Positions 22,034-33,775 of a stretch of 64,000 nt of DNA are shown in pieces (position 1 is the first letter of the stretch; each line of letters starts with the position of its first letter). Source of the stretch: Zoroaster sp. YZ-2022 (lineage: Eukaryota > Echinodermata > Asteroidea > Forcipulatida > Zoroasteridae); the NCBI GenBank assembly GCA_029582265.1, contig CM055837.1:14030777-14094776 (forward strand), in the 5' to 3' direction. The notes below the pieces were generated by a model. That model had not been told where the DNA came from and ran no database searches. It saw only the letters and a program-made list of their open reading frames with translations. A program made the position numbers and the translations under genes.

Positions 22034-22544
22034 CCAGTTATTTATTGATTACAGAATAAAATGCATTTATTTCACTAAATGCCCAAGGCAGTTAAGATAA
22101 TCTGATTGGAAGAAATGTAATCACATGGGGCATATTAACAGATGGTAAAGACATGACTTATCAAATATCAGAGCAGCGTGTATGTGCCAGCTGCTCACTA
22201 GCTGTTCTATTTAGCTGGCATGTGATGTGCGACGCACATTTGAACCAATCAGAGTGATGAAGATTGTTTTGCATCACGCAAACTCATGTTCTTTGAAAGT
22301 GTTTGTGTCCCCAAAACATAAATTTGCCCATTTCTATTTGGCTTTATTCAACAAAAATTACTAAATTTTTACATTTTGAAAATGAGATTGATACAGGAGT
22401 TTATGAATGGGAATAAAAGTTTGACGCTTGGTCTTTACCGCAGGATAATGACCATGTGAGAAACTTTTACTCCCCGAGTAACACCTTAAATGAAAACATA
22501 TGAACAAAGACAGGAGAGACAGCCTGACAAACAGACAAACAAAC
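22034..22544. other. Intron sequence without features
   Basis: No repeat or coding segment is recognised between the 17-bp array and the next exon. Confidence 0.5.
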
Positions 22545-22653
22545 CTGAGGTCAGTGAGTGGAAGGTAGTCATGATCAAGCAGAACTCTAAAACTTGGCAG
22601 ACTGAATGCCATGATATGACCATTGGCAACATAGCATGCCAGACAGACACTAT
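22545..22653 (-). CDS. STXBP5: Tomosyn exon (CYVANGHIMAFSLP)
   Basis: 109 nt lie between TTTACAG and CTCAG|GTTTGT. With one base from the exon upstream it reads NSVCLACYVANGHIMAFSLP and ends DYLPLTDLR. ANGHIM and YLPLT are conserved in the family. Confidence 0.94.
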
Positions 22654-22770
22654 CTGTAAACAAACAATGTCAATTGATTTATATCATTAATAACCCTTCT
22701 TCATGGATAAATATATTTCTCTTCTGTTCCTGTATTCTAAGCATGATGTTAAATGATTAATAATAGTTTA

Positions 22771-23516
22771 ACCATGGAGGAAGAAAACAGAAGGAGTCAC
22801 AACGAAGGCATATCAAAGGTTCAATGTCTTTTGCCGCGGTCGTAAAACTTCTAAGCCAGCGCTAATCCGATTATCGAGGAGAACTACAGCCAGGCTTTCT
22901 TTGCACATGCGCATTGCGCGCATTGCTGACGCGTTGTCCTATTGCACTACACGGAAGGCTGGCTCCCGATCCAACTCGACCTACGAATCCAACACTGCAA
23001 TATCTTCAGTGCACAGCATCGCACAAATATGAGGATTGAAATGATAAAAAGCTAAACAACACGTCTTTGAATTTGACAATTGGTTTGCTTCCGGAGATCA
23101 TCGGAAATATCCTTAAAATAAGTTGCTAAAAAGACACTTGATTGTAACATCTGAATGTTATATTTACCGTAAGTCAGCTTCGGATTCGCCAAATTCGACG
23201 ATCAAAACACCAAAATACTCGGTGGAAAAATCGCTATTGAAGACAATGAACTGCGCAATATAAAAAGCCCGAAAAGTAGTGCGCACGTTTTGTGTTTATT
23301 CGTTTGCTACAGATTTCTACCCTCCAATTATGTATGCTGGTCGCGAGCAGGCCGAGCGGCAAAAGACATTGTACACAAGGGGATTATCGCGGTCGTAAAA
23401 CTGGTAAGCGCAGCGGGCGGCCGTAACGTATTTCCAATGGGCCACTCCGAAGTGCTAATTGGTTATGACATAAGAGGCTGGGCGATGTGACTCCTTCTGT
23501 TTTCTTCCTCCATGGT
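22771..23516. mobile_element. Harbinger-like MITE (TTA target duplication)
   Basis: About 30-bp inverted ends (ACCATGGAGGAAGAAAACAG and its complement) bound 746 bp, flanked by TTA on each side. A TWA duplication is typical of PIF/Harbinger elements, hence the tentative class. The interior is GC- and CpG-rich in places (GCATTGCGCGCATTGC) and contains a direct repeat around GCGGTCGTAAAACT. No transposase is present. Confidence 0.75.
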
Positions 23517-23534
23517 TTAGCAGATTCTTTCAAT

Positions 23535-23830
23535 AAACCCCAAGGCCAAAAAATACATTTCTCCGGTTTCTGGTCTTAGGTTGGTTTCAATAATCAGTAC
23601 AGTGACACGCTTTTTTTTTTGGTAATTATTTTTTTTTTGCCAACCAGTGAAATACATGATAAATGTACATGCGGTTATTGGAACCAGAGCAAATTTCTTA
23701 GCCACCATAGAGAGGCCCTCACAAATCGGGCAAACGTTCATACCCCTATGTGAAAAAGTTTTTTTTAAACACAGTGCGGCAGAATTCCAATCGATCTAGC
23801 ATTTTTGGCTGCAATTAGACATCGTTTCAT
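23535..23830. repeat. Interspersed repeat, copy 2 (paralogue at 1380-1570)
   Basis: Shares CAGTGAAATACATGATA, GCGGTTATTGGAACC and GCAGAATTCCAATCGATC with the copy near the left end of the window. It begins right after the Harbinger-like element. Class unknown. Confidence 0.6.
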
Positions 23831-24184
23831 AGCACAAAAAAAAGACAAAAACTAAAAATGCTGATGCATGATTGCTGACATTTGGCCTAAATACTGAAGT
23901 GAATATTGAGTTTATTGTTTGGATCAGATGAGAAACAAGATTAGAGTTAGTGTATGATAACTTACATCGGTGTGAAGGCAAAATCAAAATAATTAACATG
24001 TAATTGGTTATAATAATTGGTCATTACAACCAAAAAATTCTTATGCATAGAGAAAGAAAAAACACAATAGTCAATGAAGATAATCATGCACTGTTTTGGT
24101 AACAACATGGTTCCTGATAATCTCAATGGTTGATGATATAGCTAGCCATTAGCCATAATAACTTGTATATATACAATAACTCAC

Positions 24185-24275
24185 TCTGTAAGCTGATAAC
24201 ATCTGCTCTTACTACATAGGATGATTCTGCTACCTTGACTCGATAAGCACATGTCTGAGATGGTAGTGATATTAC
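24185..24275 (-). CDS. STXBP5: Tomosyn exon (VISLPSQTCAYRVKV)
   Basis: 91 nt lie between TTTGTAG and CAGA|GTGAGT. The peptide VISLPSQTCAYRVKVAESSY then VVRADVISLQ matches the family block after EK(Q/E)AK. It ends in phase 1. A palindromic repeat starts only 15 bp upstream of its acceptor. Confidence 0.94.
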
Positions 24276-24289
24276 CTACAAATAGTATA

Positions 24290-24422
24290 CAAATAATGAA
24301 TGTTTATGAGTGCAATGAAGAGAATATTTTCATGAGTTGAGGCCGAGTTGAATGGAACATTCCATCTTTCAACGAATGAAAATATTCTCTCCATTGCACG
24401 AATGCAAAGCATTCATTATTTG
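24290..24422. repeat. Palindromic repeat beside an exon acceptor
   Basis: The left arm CAAATAATGAATG...GCAATGAAGAGAATATTTTC is mirrored by GAAAATATTCTCTCCATTGC...CATTCATTATTTG. The arms are about 43 bp with a short loop. In the tomosyn transcript this lies just upstream of the exon at 24185-24275 and could pair with itself near the branch point. Confidence 0.8.
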
Positions 24423-24797
24423 TTTTATATAACATCCAAGTAGATCTTTGTCATTTGATTGGAGGATAAAACTATAAGAATAAACAAAATATACAAGATT
24501 GTATTCTGGCATCCACTACTTTATTTTTCGGCTTATGACGCATGGTTTGCTCGAATGGTTGTGTCTTGTCAAAAGAGGGCATCTTGTACTGCTGTGTATA
24601 TAACGCATGATGTGGTCTAGCGTGCAATAGATCAAATGGGATGGAACAAAAATGCACAGTGAATGGAACAAAAATGCACAGTGAATGGAACCAAATTGCA
24701 CGGTTTATGGCGTAGGCCTAGCCCTGATAGAACCCTATCTACAGTGCAAAGTACACTTCCGATAGGGTCCTGATCAAGAGTTCTTCCCGTTCATATA

Positions 24798-26363
24798 CCG
24801 TAATTTCCTGCGTATAAGACGCGGCTTATCTGACTTTCAAAGGTACGAAAACGTCACTGCGTCTTATCTAACGGTGCGCCTTATCTGGTGTCGCTTGAGA
24901 TCAAAGTGATGATTACCGCTTGTGTAACTTTCGGTGGACCTCAACCTAACAAAGCGGCCGTGTTTTCCAATGAAGGTCGTTAGCGCAAGATTTTCATGCA
25001 TTCATTCACCTTTACGGCCGTGCTGTGGTTTCCGACAATGCCCATAACAACCTTTGTTGGCGCACATGTATCATGCATTCAATTCACCTTATTGCGTTGC
25101 CTTGCTTTCCGACAAAGCCGTACCACAACTGTTGTTTACGACTGGGTACATTTTATTAAGTAATAATCTTAAAACAAAAAAAAATCAAAAAAGCACAAGC
25201 GATATCTAAACAAAAACTTTTTAAACCGGGAATGAAAATAAATTGATTTTAATATATGGGGAAAAGGAAGAAGCCATGTTTTATTCATTTTCAAACAACA
25301 GCAAAATAGTTGAAAAACAATTTAATACCCAAACCGTGAATACAAATTCACGATGTCTTCGAGATCTGTTCAGTGTGTTTTAATTCGGAAAGTGCCATCA
25401 CATCGGGCAGCAGGACGCAATTTATTTTTTCGTACCACACGCTGGCTATGGAGTCAACAGTTAAGGGATAGAGAGTTCTTCCTATCCCTTTACTGTTGAC
25501 TCCATAGCCAGCGTGCTGAAAAATAAGCCATCGGGCAGTGTGTGGCCAGTCTTTCCGGCACCTGATTGGACCGCACTGGAATTATGATGTCATCATCGTC
25601 CACGTGTCCCTGGAGGTCATGACCAAGCTTCGTCCCCATGGGTCTTGAATCCACATTCGAGACCTTCAGGTAAACGTTGGGAACAAGGTTTGTTGGGAAA
25701 GTTGCATATTAAGGGGAATCGGGCTGAGCAATGGAGAGAAGCACGTGCAACGTATTGCATGCTTATTGGACAATTTATGGTTGCCACTTTTTATGAATGA
25801 AATGAGCGGGATGCGACTCGCGGGATCACGTCGCGAAAATGGCTTGTTTATGCAAGCATGGAGGTAAGCAAATAATTTAACGTGTATACCAATAACATCG
25901 TTTCCGATGCATTGCACATGACACGATAATTATACGAATTTGTGTTTGTTGATGGCTATAGTTCATTTGAAACAAACTATATTGAGAATTATACTTCTGA
26001 AACCAATCCGATCTCTAGCCCCACGCACGTTAGCTAACCGATTAAAAAATCAATACAATTGGATCGACAGGGCTACATTTTTCTGGGAACATTTTCTGCT
26101 AAACACTAAACTCGGCCTTCGTCCAATTGAATAGTTTTTATTTATTGTGGCACACAGACCATCAGTTCAGGGAGTGGCGCAACACAATGACCCCTTTGTG
26201 GCGATGTACCGACAATGAGTGGCACCCAGCTGGCCTCTGTGTCAGCGGTCATGGTGCGCCTTATACGGCGGTGCGCCTTGTACGTTGACACTTTAATCAC
26301 ATTCCCCCGATTCTGGGGTAATGCGCCTTATACACCGAGCGTCTTATACGCAGGAAATTACGG
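24798..26363. mobile_element. TA-flanked DNA transposon remnant (pogo/mariner-like termini)
   Basis: The termini are CCGTAATTTCCTGCGTATAA and its complement ending GAAATTACGG, flanked by TA on both sides. The undisturbed right arm of the surrounding foldback reads straight through the same site with one TA, which proves the insertion. Subterminal GTGCGCCTTAT motifs occur at both ends. The 1.57-kb interior has no recognisable transposase, so it is non-autonomous or decayed. Pogo/Tigger affinity is a guess from the TA and the TATAAGRCGC-type end. Confidence 0.75.
25438..25517. repeat. Strong hairpin (about 33-bp stem)
   Basis: CACGCTGGCTATGGAGTCAA and its complement TTGACTCCATAGCCAGCGTG pair across a short centre (GAGAGTTCTTCC), with the stem extended by AAGGGATA/TATCCCTT and about one mismatch. 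It lies inside the TA-flanked element and may itself be a small foldback insertion. Confidence 0.8.
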
Positions 26364-27105
26364 TACCTGTAAAGTTTGCACTGAATTTTCTCCTTTTTTT
26401 ACCTGTCTTCGTTGGCTGAACCGAGGAAATGCAGGCACTGTAACTTCTTAACTGCCTCTTGGAGAAACGATTTTGGCTGAAAGGTGTCTAAAAAAAGAGT
26501 ATTTCCCCAACATTTCTCAGAGCAATGGCCAATCTGTACTGTGTACAAACTTTTCATGCCGTTCATGCTTAATAATGCTCATGAGTGATGACCTTGGGGT
26601 CAGAACATTGATTGCGCGGCAGAACACGTTTCATTAAATCGCCTGCACTATAAGTAAAGTCCTGTCGCCCTTGCGCAATTGATGTTCTGCCGCGCAATCG
26701 TTGTTCTGACCCCAAGGTGACAAGGTCATCGCTCTATGAACGGCATGAAATGTTTGTACACAGATTGGCCATTGCTCTGAGAAATGTCAGAGAAATCCTC
26801 TTTTTTTAGACATCTTTCAACAAAAATCGTTTCTCCAAGAGGCAGTTAAGAAGTTACAGTGCCTGCATTTCCTCGGTTCAGCCAACGAAGACAGGTAAAA
26901 AAGGGAGAAAATTCAGTGCAAACTTTACAGGTATACGAACGGGAAGAACTCTTGGTCAGGACCCTATAGGAAGTGTACTTTGCACTGTAGATAGGGTCCT
27001 ATCAGGGCTAGCGTAGGCCATGTAATGGTTTGATTAATGAATGCCGCGTGACCTACAATCCTCCAATCAAATGACAAGGATCTACTTGGGTGTTATATAA
27101 ACAAG

Positions 27106-27764
27106 ATTAAAATGGTGCAATTTATCACAATAACTGCAAATACTAACTGGAATCTGGTTTGATTGCAAGAATGAAACCACAACAAGGTGGAAATCAGGAG
27201 ATCCCTGAAATGACAGACAATTGTCAACCTGAGATCATGGTGATCAAGAAAAACTGGCTGGAATGAAAATGAGGAACTGAATTGCTTGGTGTGAGACTGC
27301 ACCACAATGACTGACTTAAAAGTCAATGTGTCTGTGGTTGGCTGAACACAGTTACATGAGATGTGTTGGTCATAAGGTAAGCACTTCTTTTGAGACAAAT
27401 ATTGTGTATTCCAAATTGCAGGTGTTAGGAGGTTGCAGGGACCAAGTGCAAATCATAATCTACCATCTTTCTTTAGAGCTCCAATACACTATTGGTAAAC
27501 TTGAAAAACATAAATTATCTCAGTTTTTACTAGGTGTAAAAGTAACGATAGAATCCTTTAATTGTACCATCATTTTAGTATGTACCATCATTTTAGTAAA
27601 ATTATTTTAAAAATTTCCCAACTATTTTCTTGATAACGTAATAAGCTGAACAGGTAAATTGTTGAATGCATATCTTGATTCAAAGAAAATAGGGATACTA
27701 TTAGAATCAGTTTTCCCAAATATTACTAATAGTATATAATGGCTTTAAAACAAAATATGCAAAC
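27106..27764. other. Intron sequence without features
   Basis: AT-rich intron; the ORFs present have no recognisable domain or splice support. Confidence 0.5.
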
Positions 27765-27862
27765 CTTAGCTTCCTTTTCAGAGGAAATGACAACAAACTG
27801 CCTGTCTGCAATTTCAGTAGATGATGAGGGAGACATACGACTTCGCTGTAACAATGGTGGCC
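27765..27862 (-). CDS. STXBP5: Tomosyn exon (EIADRQFVVISSEKEAK)
   Basis: 98 nt lie between ATTACAG and AAG|GTTTGC. The peptide PPLLQRSRMSPSSSTEIADR then QFVVISSEKEAK matches the S-rich loop and the (C/S)SEKQAK strand of tomosyns. It enters in phase 1 and ends in phase 0. Confidence 0.94.
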
Positions 27863-28137
27863 CTGTAATCAAAACAACATAAATAAATATAAAAATATAT
27901 AAATTGAAGACTGTTAGTATAAGGTTAATTAAGTTAATACATGTATGTCATCCATTTTAATGGTTATCCAGTATCTTGGCTATTATATATGTGTGTACAA
28001 CTTACCTCAGAATCAAACACACGTACTACCTGTTTAATTTACAAAATAAAACTATTGTTCTGAAAAATCCATTACAAAATTTATAAGACAAAATATTTTT
28101 GGCCTTTTTGATATGACTGATCCTTGGTGCTACTCAC

Positions 28138-28266
28138 TCTTGTCTTTAACCTCTTTAGTTTCTTTGTTGATATCTTTCCAAGGTTCATGTGGAGGACTAA
28201 TCAGACTTCCATTGCAATCAAGAAATGCCATCAGCAATGTACTTCCCTTTAGACGTAAGATGGTAC
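28138..28266 (-). CDS. STXBP5: Tomosyn exon (ILRLKGSTLLMAFLD)
   Basis: 129 nt lie between ATGTAG and AAGA|GTGAGT. With a G from the exon upstream it starts GTILRLKGSTLLMAFLDCNG and continues SLISPPHEPW, matching the family's GT(I/F)LxLKG strand. Confidence 0.94.
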
Positions 28267-28734
28267 CTACATACAAATAGTCACATTACAATATTATCAG
28301 AAATGATTAAGTAATGTTTTGGACAAGTACTTTTGTTACATGTTTTCTGTCAGATTTGTACACGTTTTGCAAGGCTCAGACTTGATAACACTTTGTAAGA
28401 CACCTTACTTGACTCTCAACAGAGCTTAATATTGAAATATCCTAGCTGAGTATTGTGCCTATATGAAGTCATGTTTAATCACACAAAACCCTGCCAGTCA
28501 AGATGACAGACAATTTGCTGGAGTATCCAACAAGGAACTGCATTTATTTCAAGTATTGTTTATAAAAAAATGGCTCTCAATATTACTCTTGTAATGTAGA
28601 TATGCCATTCTACTATCAAGTCAGAGTAAATATCAAGACATTATGTAGTTAGATAATTTGTAGTTATTGTAAAGCACTTTTGGCAGCCTTTGGTGCTTTA
28701 CAGAATGTCATTATTATAATTATTGACATAGTTT
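28267..28734. other. Intron sequence without features
   Basis: Nothing recognised apart from a short GTAAAGCACTTTTGG...GGTGCTTTAC hairpin near 28670-28703. Confidence 0.45.
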
Positions 28735-29101
28735 CTATAATAATAATAATAATAAAGGACTTATATAGCACACGTATCCACCAAACTGGTGCTCAAGGTG
28801 CATTATATTATTACCCCTGCTCATCAGGCTCATAAATCATTCCTGAAACCATCTCAGCTCCCTGGGGAGTATACAGCTCAATTGCTGCCATTTCGGCGCA
28901 TATAGGGCTAATCAAACACAACAACCACCTCTGCCCTCACAGGTACCCATTTACCCCTGGGTGGAAAGAAGCAATTATGGTAAAGTGTCTTGCTCAAGGA
29001 CACAAGCACCATGGTCGCGGTTGGGATTCGAACCCACATTCTGACGACTCAGCCATCAGAACACAAATCCGATGCACTAAACCACTCGACCATGGCACTC
29101 C
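28735..29101 (-). mobile_element. Full-length tRNA-derived SINE with (TTA)n tail
   Basis: On the minus strand it starts GGAGTGCCATGGTCGAGTGG (Ser/Leu-type tRNA head with A box), has TGTGGGTTCGAATCCCAACC (B box), then GTGTCCTTGAGCAAGACACT, a body block known from widespread animal SINEs (V/Meta type; from memory). It ends in a TTA repeat at 28738-28755. The same body block occurs at 56728-56760. Confidence 0.8.
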
Positions 29102-29277
29102 ATAATACAGACATGGTTACATTCAGTGCATAGATTATCACTCAAGTGTAGCCAGTAGCCTTGTGGTTATTCTTTATGTCTCACATAGACAGGTTCAATC
29201 TTCATGAAAGTAAGCCCATGAATAAAACATACAAGTGCTTCAATAAATGATTCATATATATATCTGATGTGACATAC

Positions 29278-29400
29278 CACTTGGTGTGACAATGACAGGT
29301 TGTGTATATCGTTGCTCTCCTGGTGGAGGTAAATTGATGACAATCACAAGAACAGAACCTAGAGTGGTTCCTACCCAGATACATGGTGAAGTCACAGACT
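29278..29400 (-). CDS. STXBP5: Tomosyn exon (CIWVGTTLGSVLVIVINLP)
   Basis: 123 nt lie between TTGGCAG and AGTG|GTATGT. The peptide SVTSPCIWVGTTLGSVLVIV then INLPPPGEQRYTQPVIVTPS matches the WVGTTLG(T/S)VLVI strand of vertebrate tomosyn closely. Phase 1 at both ends. Confidence 0.95.
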
Positions 29401-30028
29401 CTGCCAATAAAAAACACAAATATATGTAGACTTGCTGCAATGGTGTTTTATACAGAGTATGGGTTTATCTAAATGATATTGTCTGAAATGTCTACTTTTT
29501 GAGATAAAAAACAATCGACAATATTGGTAATTTATGAGTATGCTTTACTTTCAAGCAACTTGTGAACTGTTCATACTGTCATACTTAATGTAAATAGTGT
29601 GGGAACCATTTACTTCAATAAGACATTGAACTTAGACCCAAAATCTAAACTGACTTCATCTCTAAAGGTCAACCTTTTAATAAAGTTTGCTTAAAATATG
29701 TAACAAAACATTATTACCGGGAGCAAACATTTTCCACAGTAATCCTGATGTATGATCACAAATTCTTTAGTGACCTGTGGTCTCATAAAGACAATCCATC
29801 CCACATGTTTGATGAAGAATTGTGATTTAGAACTGAAGTAATCATAATGACATTTCAAAGATCATCAACCCATGATACACATTTGATTATTTAAAAAAAA
29901 AAATTCAATCATACACACAGAAACCACTGCCATAGGCAATGACAATACCTAATCATTACAGCCAAAGAGATATACATTGATTGATAAATTTAATTTTAAA
30001 GAAGCAGGTGGAATAGTTAAAACCTTAC
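29401..30028. other. Intron sequence without features
   Basis: AT-rich; nothing recognised. Confidence 0.5.
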
Positions 30029-30145
30029 CTGTTTTTCTTGTGTAAGACTCAGCAAAAGTCAAGCACTGTACTCCTTCCCTAACTTCCTTCTCAAGACTAG
30101 AAATACTAGAACTTCGTGATCGGGTAAATGAACCTTCACTGCGAT
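30029..30145 (-). CDS. STXBP5: Tomosyn exon (TRSRSSSISSLEKEV)
   Basis: 117 nt lie between TATTAAG and ACAG|GTAAGG. The peptide RSEGSFTRSRSSSISSLEKE then GVQCLTFAESYTRKT matches the conserved Arg/Ser block that follows the variable linker and the strand (T/S)ALxFxESFTRKT. Phase 1 at both ends, so the exon can accept the optional in-frame pieces upstream. Confidence 0.93.
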
Positions 30146-32300
30146 CTTAATATGATATGAGCAAGAACTAACAGTTAAGTGATTGGTCAAGATTATAAAT
30201 CAATACCTTTTTTTTGTGGGTTAGCTAGCTTACATAATGTGTTGTCTAACATCTTGTTTTCTCTAAAAGTGGGTTCTGGGGATATTTCTAAGTGCCTACA
30301 GCATTGTTGGTTCCCAAAGCAATCATGAAAACGCATTAGTTCCCACACCTGGAAACAATATTACAATGTATGTGTGTGTTTGCATCTGAAGGTTTTAATA
30401 CAGAGGAAATGATCATTGTAAGCTTAACTTTGTAAGGGCAGATTTCTTGTACAGGAATTTGAATAAAGAATATGAACAAATACTGCATGCATTAAAAACA
30501 CAAAATGAGAATAAAATGAAAGTAGCTGAAATCGCATGTGATTCTTTAACATGTCAAATTGACAAAATAATAACAATCATATATGGAATGAAGTCATAAA
30601 TTAAACATGTGTTGAAGCTTGTAGAGTGTTGATGGCAGAATGATGACAAAATGATTGTCACATCTTTGCTTTTTGCTATCGATTATAGAATGTCTATGCT
30701 AAGCTTGCAACTAAATTTACAGTGAATAGTATCATCAAATGTGCCAAATAAGTAGCAACAGATATTTAATAAATAAACTTTTATTTTGAAAAATGAGTAC
30801 AAAATTGGCAATAAATACATTGTATATGTTCACTTGTTAATCCAGGATTTGATATAAAAATATGAATATAATTGTGACTTTCATTTTCTCATACCAAATG
30901 TTATTATATGATAATTAGAAAGTTAGTTAAGTGTAAATATTTAATGTGCAACACAATGACTACAAAAATAATGTTAATCACAATTTCAAGTGGTTGGTAA
31001 AGATGTGTTTGTTAAGTTAATCATGTTAATTGATGAGATGAGGGTTATCTGTCACATGTGGTCTAATGTCAAACAGAATAAGAGCCCCTATAAGTTCATC
31101 AAGTATTTTTTGTTATTTTAGCGGCAATTTCCAGATAGTTTGTTTTAATCAGAATATTAGTTTTCTTTAAGGAAAAATATTAAAATATTAAAATGAGATA
31201 TTTCACACAATAATAATGGTCATAACCATGGTTTTATAGTAATTAAGTGCTCAAATGAATCTATGCTGAGAACTACCCTTAATTTCTTTTGGGACTTAAC
31301 TGTTAACCCATACTTCTCATGATTATATTATTAAATGTGTCATTTTAAATTCCTTTTTTCTTTTCCTTAAGTAAAATACCAATGTTTAGATATACAAACA
31401 AATCACCAGAAATATTTGTAAAATAACAAATAACACAAGTGATTTATCTTAATATTTTTCCTCATTATAATGCAAGATGCTACATACAACAATAGTAATA
31501 ATTAAGAAAATATGACATTTGGTTCAAATGTAAAAAATGTAAAAAACTAACATTCAAGAATATCTTAATTAAAGTAATTTTTTTAAGAGGATTTTGTTTC
31601 AATCTTCATCTGTATTCTTCTTTCAAAAAAGAAATGCAGGGGCTCTTTTGTACCTACATGTATGCAAAACATATCTTGGAGATAATAACAAATAAATATC
31701 ACAGAATACTGCAAAAATGTAGGGCAGATCATGCAGAAACAAGCAAAATAGTCACCTTCTCCCCCTCCCCATGAGAGTCCTTAATTAATAACATTACAAA
31801 ACTAACTACTCTACCAGTGCTTTCAAAACTGTCAAGGACATTGCCAAAAACCAAACTCAATCATTATTTTAGTCTGTCTGTAATTTTTCTTTATGGAAAA
31901 CTTTGCCTGTAAAATTGACTATCCTGATATTAGTATAAGTAGTTTGAGAACACTGAATCTATTTGCTGGATTCAAACCAGCACTGTTTGATTTTTATTTC
32001 ATTAGTCAAATAAGATATTCACTCACACACACACACACACACACAAAGATATATATGATGCGTGTCTCACCAAAATTGGTGACAAATTAAATTCACTGTT
32101 ATTTCTACAAACAAAAATTAGTTAGACAAAAACACAAAGTTTACATATTTTACAAAAGTGGGAAATATAATTGCAAAATCTATAGATTTTTAATGTAAAG
32201 TTTCATGCCATAAATGAACTTTTTCTTTCATATAAAACGACTGTGCAAATTTGAAGAGGAACATGGTGAAAACAATTTGATGAAATGCAAGAAAACTTAC
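30146..32300. other. Intron sequence, mostly featureless
   Basis: AT-rich intron with a (CA)n run at 32022-32044. No other feature is supported. Confidence 0.5.
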
Positions 32301-32324
32301 ACGGCACGTGGAGAACTGATGGGT
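32301..32324 (-). CDS. STXBP5: Candidate 24-nt tomosyn microexon
   Basis: GTTATAG acceptor and CCGT|GTAAGT donor bound exactly 24 nt, in phase 1 at both ends. It would add eight residues (core PSVLHVP) before the RSEGSF exon. The good donor and preserved frame support it; no family match to the peptide is known to me. Confidence 0.4.
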
Positions 32325-32879
32325 CTATAACATGAAATTAAATGGATGGACACACAAACCAATGAATGTTAAATTAAGATACAATTTCCATGCACAATTG
32401 AATATCATTTGTTAAGTATTTCTTTTTACTGCTCTAAACGTTCTTTCAAATATCCTGGAATAATAACTTTGCTTCACTTGTCTTTTTGAAATATAAAAAT
32501 GGGAGATTAACATGGGACTTGATTATTTTTTCTTAATTTTTTAGATTTGTAAATTAATGAAAAGGTTGCTTATATTTTGTTCACATTTCTGGCAGATTAA
32601 TCTATTCCACTGAACAAAGCTACACAAGATATACAGCAAATATTGCAGCTAAATGTTTCATTTCTAAATTCTATAGAATGAAAGGATGTTTTGTAGCGAT
32701 GGTAAAACAAATTCTGATTTGATGGTCACACACGCAAAATTAAACAAAATAAAATATTTAAAGAAAAATAAGCATTAAAAATAAATAAATAAATAAAATA
32801 CATGGCAAATGTGTGTTTCTTGGAAAGTTCATGCAGTAAAATAAGAAAGCTTGTACTATACCAACAACACAGAACTCAC

Positions 32880-32954
32880 TCATGCTAAGGCTAGACATGA
32901 TACATTTGATCAGCTGACTGAAGTGGGAGTTGACAGGGTTTGTCTCCTTGGCCC
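32880..32954 (-). CDS. STXBP5: Candidate 75-nt tomosyn cassette exon
   Basis: ATTACAG acceptor and ATGA|GTGAGT donor bound 75 nt in phase 1 at both ends, so it can be included or skipped without changing frame. The peptide ETNPVNSHFSQLIKCIMSSL loosely recalls the basic FSK(M/V)-type segment in longer vertebrate tomosyn isoforms. The surrounding frame is open for over 130 codons, so chance cannot be excluded. Confidence 0.4.
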
Positions 32955-33315
32955 CTGTAATAGGACACTCCTTGGGACTGGGAGGAGGGTTGGGCAGAGA
33001 ACTGTTTTGAGCTGACCAATCATATGTCACCACATCACACACAAGGTCACATGATGATGAAAAGATTGAAGGAAACATCGAAAAAAGGGGCAGAAACCAA
33101 GAAGAAATAAAAGACAAGAGATGACAGTGAAACCACAAGCCCATTGGTTGGCAAGCATCTAGCTTATTTAGCATGTCTTTATCTAATAGTCTTCTACAAG
33201 TGCTGAAATTGTTCTTTGTAACTTCATCATTTTCATTCTCATTTTTTGTAACTAGTGTTTGCTCTAAAACTGTTTGGTGAAGTAGTCAAACTTGAGTTAA
33301 TTGCACACCCAAAGG

Positions 33316-33433
33316 TCCATAACAACGTGTCCTTTGTAGACAAGTGTGTCCTTTGTAGACATGTGTGTCCTTTGTAGACATGTCCTTTGTAGACATGTTC
33401 TTTGTAGACATGTCCTTTGTTGACATGTGTGTC
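33316..33433. repeat. Short minisatellite (TGTCCTTTGTAGACATG)
   Basis: About six units of TGTCCTTTGTAGACATG, some with an extra TG, lie in the variable-linker intron. Confidence 0.85.
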
Positions 33434-33704
33434 CTATTACCAGCTCTATACAATATGTATAATTCATAGGACCAATCAAGGACTGTCTACATTCAACATA
33501 AGCCTTTTCCATGTGTGCACATAGTAAGTTCGACTGTGGTAACAAATTATTTTTTTTTATCAACAGATTCAACCTGTTGAATCAAATCAATATAAGAGAA
33601 AGTTAATTTGCCAAATGATTTACACAAAGTTATCATTAAGTTTGTGATTTATATTTTCAGATTTGCCAACCAACTGATGAAATTAACAAGGGTACTTAAT
33701 GTCA

Positions 33705-33775
33705 CAAGCACACAAGCAAGCACACAAGCATGCACACAAGCATGCACACAAGCATGCACACAAGCATGCACACTA
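33705..33775. repeat. 12-bp tandem repeat (ACACAAGCATGC)
   Basis: About six imperfect units of ACACAAGCATGC. The short Thr/Gln/Ala/Cys ORF across it is a repeat artefact. Confidence 0.85.

Larger units (their letters stand above)
24426..27105. mobile_element. Composite foldback element with nested insertion
   Basis: Outer arms (ACATCCAAGTAGATC...TTTGATTGGAGGAT near 24428-24466, mirrored near 27059-27100) enclose a second, much longer inverted pair. Its left arm is 24709-24797 plus 26366 to about 26625; its right arm is about 26680-27020. The long arms are roughly 340 bp and very similar (for example TTGGCTGAACCGAGGAAATG in both). The left arm is split by the element at 24798-26363. No ORF of note was found. 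Confidence 0.8.

Noticed and set aside
25940..26134. 64-residue ORF inside the TA-flanked transposon as a transposase piece
   Set aside because: No DDE or HTH motif is visible.
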